From contig NZ_CP152407.1 in assembly GCF_038958875.1 (NCBI RefSeq), positions 2,859,501 through 2,923,500 on the forward strand: DNA of 64,000 nucleotides. Direction: 5' to 3'. The DNA comes from Acidovorax sp. FHTAMBA (GTDB lineage Bacteria > Pseudomonadota > Gammaproteobacteria > Burkholderiales > Burkholderiaceae_C). The first letter of the stretch is position 1; each line of letters begins with the position of its first letter. The translations under genes and the position numbers were made by a program. The notes beneath the pieces are model-generated. The model had not been told where the DNA came from, made no database searches, and saw nothing but the letters and a program-made list of their open reading frames with translations. This document shows positions 61,629 to 64,000 of the stretch, piece by piece.

Positions 61629-63485
61629 TTATTTGCGCTGCGGCGGCACGTCGGTGCAACTGCCGTGCGCAATCTCCGCCGCCATGCCGATGCTTTCGCC
61701 CAGCGTGGGGTGCGGGTGGATGGTCTTGCCGATGTCCACCGCGTCGGCGCCCATTTCGATCGCCAGGGCGATCTCGCCGATCATGTCGCCGGCGTGGGTG
61801 CCCACGATGCCGCCGCCCAGGATCTTGCCGTGGCCATGGGCCTCGGGCGAATCGTCGAACAGCAGCTTGGTGTAGCCCTCGTCGCGGCCGTTGGCGATGG
61901 CGCGGCCGGAGGCCGTCCAGGGGAACAGGCCCTTCTTGACCTTGACGCCCTGGGCCTTGGCCTGGTCTTCGGTCAGGCCCACCCAGGCCACTTCGGGGTC
62001 GGTGTAGGCCACGCTTGGGATCACACGGGCGTTGAACGCGGCGGCTGCCAGCTCCTTGTTGCCTTGCAGTTCGCCAGCGATGACTTCGGCCGCCACGTGT
62101 GCCTCATGCACCGCCTTGTGCGCCAGCATGGGCTGGCCGACGATGTCGCCGATGGCGAAGATGTGCGGCACGTTGGTGCGCATCTGGATGTCGACGTTGA
62201 TGAAGCCACGGTCGGTGACGGCCACGCCTGCATTTTCAGCGGTGATCTTCTTGCCATTGGGGGTGCGGCCGACGGCCTGCAGCACCAGGTCGTACACCTG
62301 CGGCTCGGGGGCGGTACCGCCCTCTTCCGCTGGCGCAAACGTAACCTTGATGCCTTCGGGCGTAGCCTCGGCGCCCACGGTTTTCGTCTTCAACATGATG
62401 TTGTCGAAGCGCTTGGCGTTCATCTTTTGCCAGATCTTGACGAGGTCTCGGTCAGCGCCCTGCATCAGGCCGTCCATCATCTCGACCACATCGAGGCGGG
62501 CGCCCAGCGTGCTATACACCGTGCCCATTTCCAGGCCGATGATGCCGCCGCCCAAAATCAGCATGCGCTTGGGGACTTCCTTGAGCGCCAGGGCGCCGGT
62601 GGAGTCGACCACGCGCGGGTCGTCGGGCATGAAGGGAAGGCGCACGGCCTGGCTGCCGGCGGCGATGATGGCTTTCTTGAAGGCCACCACCTTCTTGGTG
62701 CCCGTCTTCTCCTGGCCGGTGCCGGTGGTTTCTTCCACTTCGAGGTGGTTGGGGCCGACAAAGGCGCCGTAGCCGCGCACGGTGGTCACCTTGCGCATCT
62801 TGGCCATGGCGGCGAGACCACCAGTGAGCTTGCCGATGACTTTCTCTTTGTGGCCGCGCAGCTTGTCGATGTTCAGCACGGGCGCACCAAAGTCCACGCC
62901 CAGGTCGGCCATGTGGCTGACCTCGTCCATCACGGCCGCCACGTGCAGCAGGGCCTTGGACGGGATGCAGCCCACGTTCAGGCACACGCCGCCCAATTGG
63001 GCATAACGCTCGACCAGCACCACCTTCAGGCCCAGGTCGGCCGCGCGGAAGGCGGCACTGTAGCCGCCAGGGCCGCCGCCGAGCACGAGCACGTCGCAGT
63101 CCATATCGGCAGTGCCGGCAAAGCTGGATGCTACTGAATTGATAGCTGTTCGCGCTTGTACAGCGGGCGCCAGAGCCTGTTTTTGTTCAGAAACTGCGGG
63201 CGCTGGGGTGGCGGCAGGTGCTGGAGCGGCTGCGGCTGCGGCTGCGCCCTGCACCTCCAGGGTCAGCACCACCGAGCCTTCAGCGATCTTGTCGCCCAGC
63301 TTGACCTTGAGCTCCTTGACCACACCAGCGTGGCTGGACGGGATCTCCATGGAGGCCTTGTCGGACTCCACGGTAATCAGGCTTTGCTCGGCCTTGATGG
63401 TGTCGCCGGGTTGGACCAGCACTTCGATGATGGCCACTTCGGCGAAGTCGCCGATGTCGGGCACCTTGATGTCGATGATTGCCAT
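61629..63485 (-). CDS. lpdA: Dihydrolipoyl dehydrogenase (E3) with N-terminal lipoyl domain
   Basis: The FAD-linked E3 of the pyruvate dehydrogenase complex reoxidises the lipoyl group using NAD+. The 618 residues contain a lipoyl domain (residues 1-80; lipoyl Lys43 in ESDKASMEIPSS), a linker of about 45 residues, and the E3 core from about 130: GGGPGGYSAAFRAADLG, the redox disulfide GGVCLNVGCIPSKALL (Cys168, Cys173), GGGIIGLEMGTVYS and, near the C-terminus, the dimer-interface HPHPTLGESIGMAAE. Part of the linker (about 101-118, KQALAPAVQARTAINSVASS) is read from repeat copy 13. The gene starts 23 bases after the aceF stop. Confidence 0.95.
   Translation of the reverse strand: MAIIDIKVPDIGDFAEVAIIEVLVQPGDTIKAEQSLITVESDKASMEIPSSHAGVVKELKVKLGDKIAEGSVVLTLEVQGAAAAAAAPAPAATPAPAVSEQKQALAPAVQARTAINSVASSFAGTADMDCDVLVLGGGPGGYSAAFRAADLGLKVVLVERYAQLGGVCLNVGCIPSKALLHVAAVMDEVSHMADLGVDFGAPVLNIDKLRGHKEKVIGKLTGGLAAMAKMRKVTTVRGYGAFVGPNHLEVEETTGTGQEKTGTKKVVAFKKAIIAAGSQAVRLPFMPDDPRVVDSTGALALKEVPKRMLILGGGIIGLEMGTVYSTLGARLDVVEMMDGLMQGADRDLVKIWQKMNAKRFDNIMLKTKTVGAEATPEGIKVTFAPAEEGGTAPEPQVYDLVLQAVGRTPNGKKITAENAGVAVTDRGFINVDIQMRTNVPHIFAIGDIVGQPMLAHKAVHEAHVAAEVIAGELQGNKELAAAAFNARVIPSVAYTDPEVAWVGLTEDQAKAQGVKVKKGLFPWTASGRAIANGRDEGYTKLLFDDSPEAHGHGKILGGGIVGTHAGDMIGEIALAIEMGADAVDIGKTIHPHPTLGESIGMAAEIAHGSCTDVPPQRK
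63129..63190 (-). repeat. Palindromic repeat copy 13, translated in the lpdA linker
   Basis: On the coding (minus) strand it reads AAAACAGGCTCTGGCGCCCG, then CTGTACAAGCGCGAACAGCT and ATCAATTCAGTAGC. It is in frame within the linker between the lipoyl domain and E3 core of LpdA. Confidence 0.8.
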
Positions 63486-63507
63486 GGTGTGTCTTGCCCT
63501 TTCGTCG

Positions 63508-64000
63508 TTACATCACGATGCGGCGGAAGTCCGCCAGCAGCGAGGCAAAGTACACGTTGAAGCGCGCTGCGCTGGCGCCGTCGATCACGCGGTGGTCCCA
63601 GCTGAGCGACAGCGGCAGCATGAGGCGCGGCGCGAACTGTTGGCCGTCCCACTTGGGCTCCAGGCTGCTCTTGCACACGCCCATGATGGCGACTTCGGGG
63701 GCGTTGATGATGGGCGTGAAGTACCGGCCACCAATACCGCCCAGCGAGCTGATGGAAAAGCACCCGCCCTGCATGTCCGCCGGGGCCAGCTTGCCTTCGC
63801 GCGCCTTGGCGGCGAGTTCACCCATTTCCTTGCTGATCTGCACGATGCCCTTCTGATCGGCATCCTTGATAACGGGCACCACCAGACCGTTGGGCGTGTC
63901 GGCCGCAAAGCCGATGTGGAAGTAGTTCTTCATCACCAGCTGGTCGCCGTCGAGCGAGCTGTTGAACTCGGGGAACTTCTTGAGCGCGGCCACGGCGGCC
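63508..64000 (-). CDS. aceF: Dihydrolipoamide acetyltransferase (E2), C-terminal part (5' end outside window)
   Basis: The last ~163 residues of the E2 core of pyruvate dehydrogenase, cut by the window edge on its 5' side. The catalytic domain is recognised by LKKFPEFNSSLDGDQLVMKN, FHIGFAADTPNGLVVPVIKD, GGCFSISSLGGIGGRYFTPI and the active-site helix LSWDHRVIDGASAARF (His and Asp). The protein transfers the acetyl group from lipoate to CoA. The GTG at 63993 is only an internal codon. It is 23 bases from lpdA. Confidence 0.95.
   Translation of the reverse strand, partial: AAVAALKKFPEFNSSLDGDQLVMKNYFHIGFAADTPNGLVVPVIKDADQKGIVQISKEMGELAAKAREGKLAPADMQGGCFSISSLGGIGGRYFTPIINAPEVAIMGVCKSSLEPKWDGQQFAPRLMLPLSLSWDHRVIDGASAARFNVYFASLLADFRRIVM

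Overview
The window is a GC-rich chromosomal stretch that most resembles Acidovorax and its relatives (Comamonadaceae, Betaproteobacteria). The grounds are protein content and style: orphan Bug-type binding proteins, DUF3079, a PIMT-like/rhodanese/tolC trio, and a pdh operon whose E3 carries a lipoyl domain. A short palindromic repeat built around GGCCTCTAGCGCTTAT...AAGCGC...AGCTATCAA is scattered through the window. I saw no rRNA, tRNA, CRISPR array, intact insertion sequence or prophage.

Layout. 1-4755: end of an RND efflux pump, a PIMT-like methyltransferase, a rhodanese and a TolC-type outer-membrane channel. 4792-7567 (minus): Kdo transferase WaaA and phosphomannomutase. 7700-10796: first alkylation-repair locus (Ada/AlkA fusion, Ogt) running into an EamA exporter. 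10885-14781: a large five-PAS GGDEF-EAL protein. 15066-19705: small stress-type genes (HPF-like, TerB-like), an NhaR-like regulator, an EEP-family protein and an acyltransferase. 19857-21749: PrpE with a clear terminator. 21926-24907: chromate operon chrB-chrA plus a truncated-SOD/rhodanese fusion, behind a palindromic operator candidate. 24978-30580: isochorismatase-like hydrolase, then a cluster of glutaminase, M20 amidohydrolase, MFS carrier and divergent LysR regulator. 30949-33506: PRPP-synthase-like and AMP/thymidine-phosphorylase-like pair. 33639-40278: sugar dehydrogenase, NlpC/P60 peptidase, cyclase-domain protein, small membrane proteins, Bug protein, DUF3237 and a LuxR regulator. 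40314-43112: SNF2 helicase. 43154-48661: second alkylation-repair locus, ada-2OG oxygenase-alkB behind a match to the Ada box, flanked by two DUF3592 membrane proteins. 48936-50348: EVE protein and a glycine-rich membrane protein. 50483-50788: GGDEF remnant. 50819-56911: GntR-controlled organic-acid operon (FAH hydrolase, TRAP transporter, FAD-linked 2-hydroxyacid dehydrogenase). 56915-59439: RlmI-like methyltransferase and GntP permease. 59664-61085: aspartate kinase of the ectoine-associated type. 61353-64000 (minus): DUF3079, lpdA and the 3' end of aceF.

Genes that appear to work together: the two repair loci (methyl transfer, glycosylase, oxidative demethylation); chrB/chrA/SOD-rhodanese for chromate; LysR-MFS-amidohydrolase-glutaminase, which I read as uptake and stepwise breakdown of an N-acylated amino acid, perhaps an N-acyl-glutamine; the TRAP operon for a 2-hydroxy or 2-oxo acid; and aceF-lpdA for pyruvate dehydrogenase.

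The most unusual signal is the palindromic repeat. I find 13 copies. Ten lie between genes, some supplying the stop codon of a neighbouring gene. Three lie inside genes and are translated (WaaA core, the sugar dehydrogenase signal peptide, and the linker of dihydrolipoyl dehydrogenase), all in the same orientation and reading frame.
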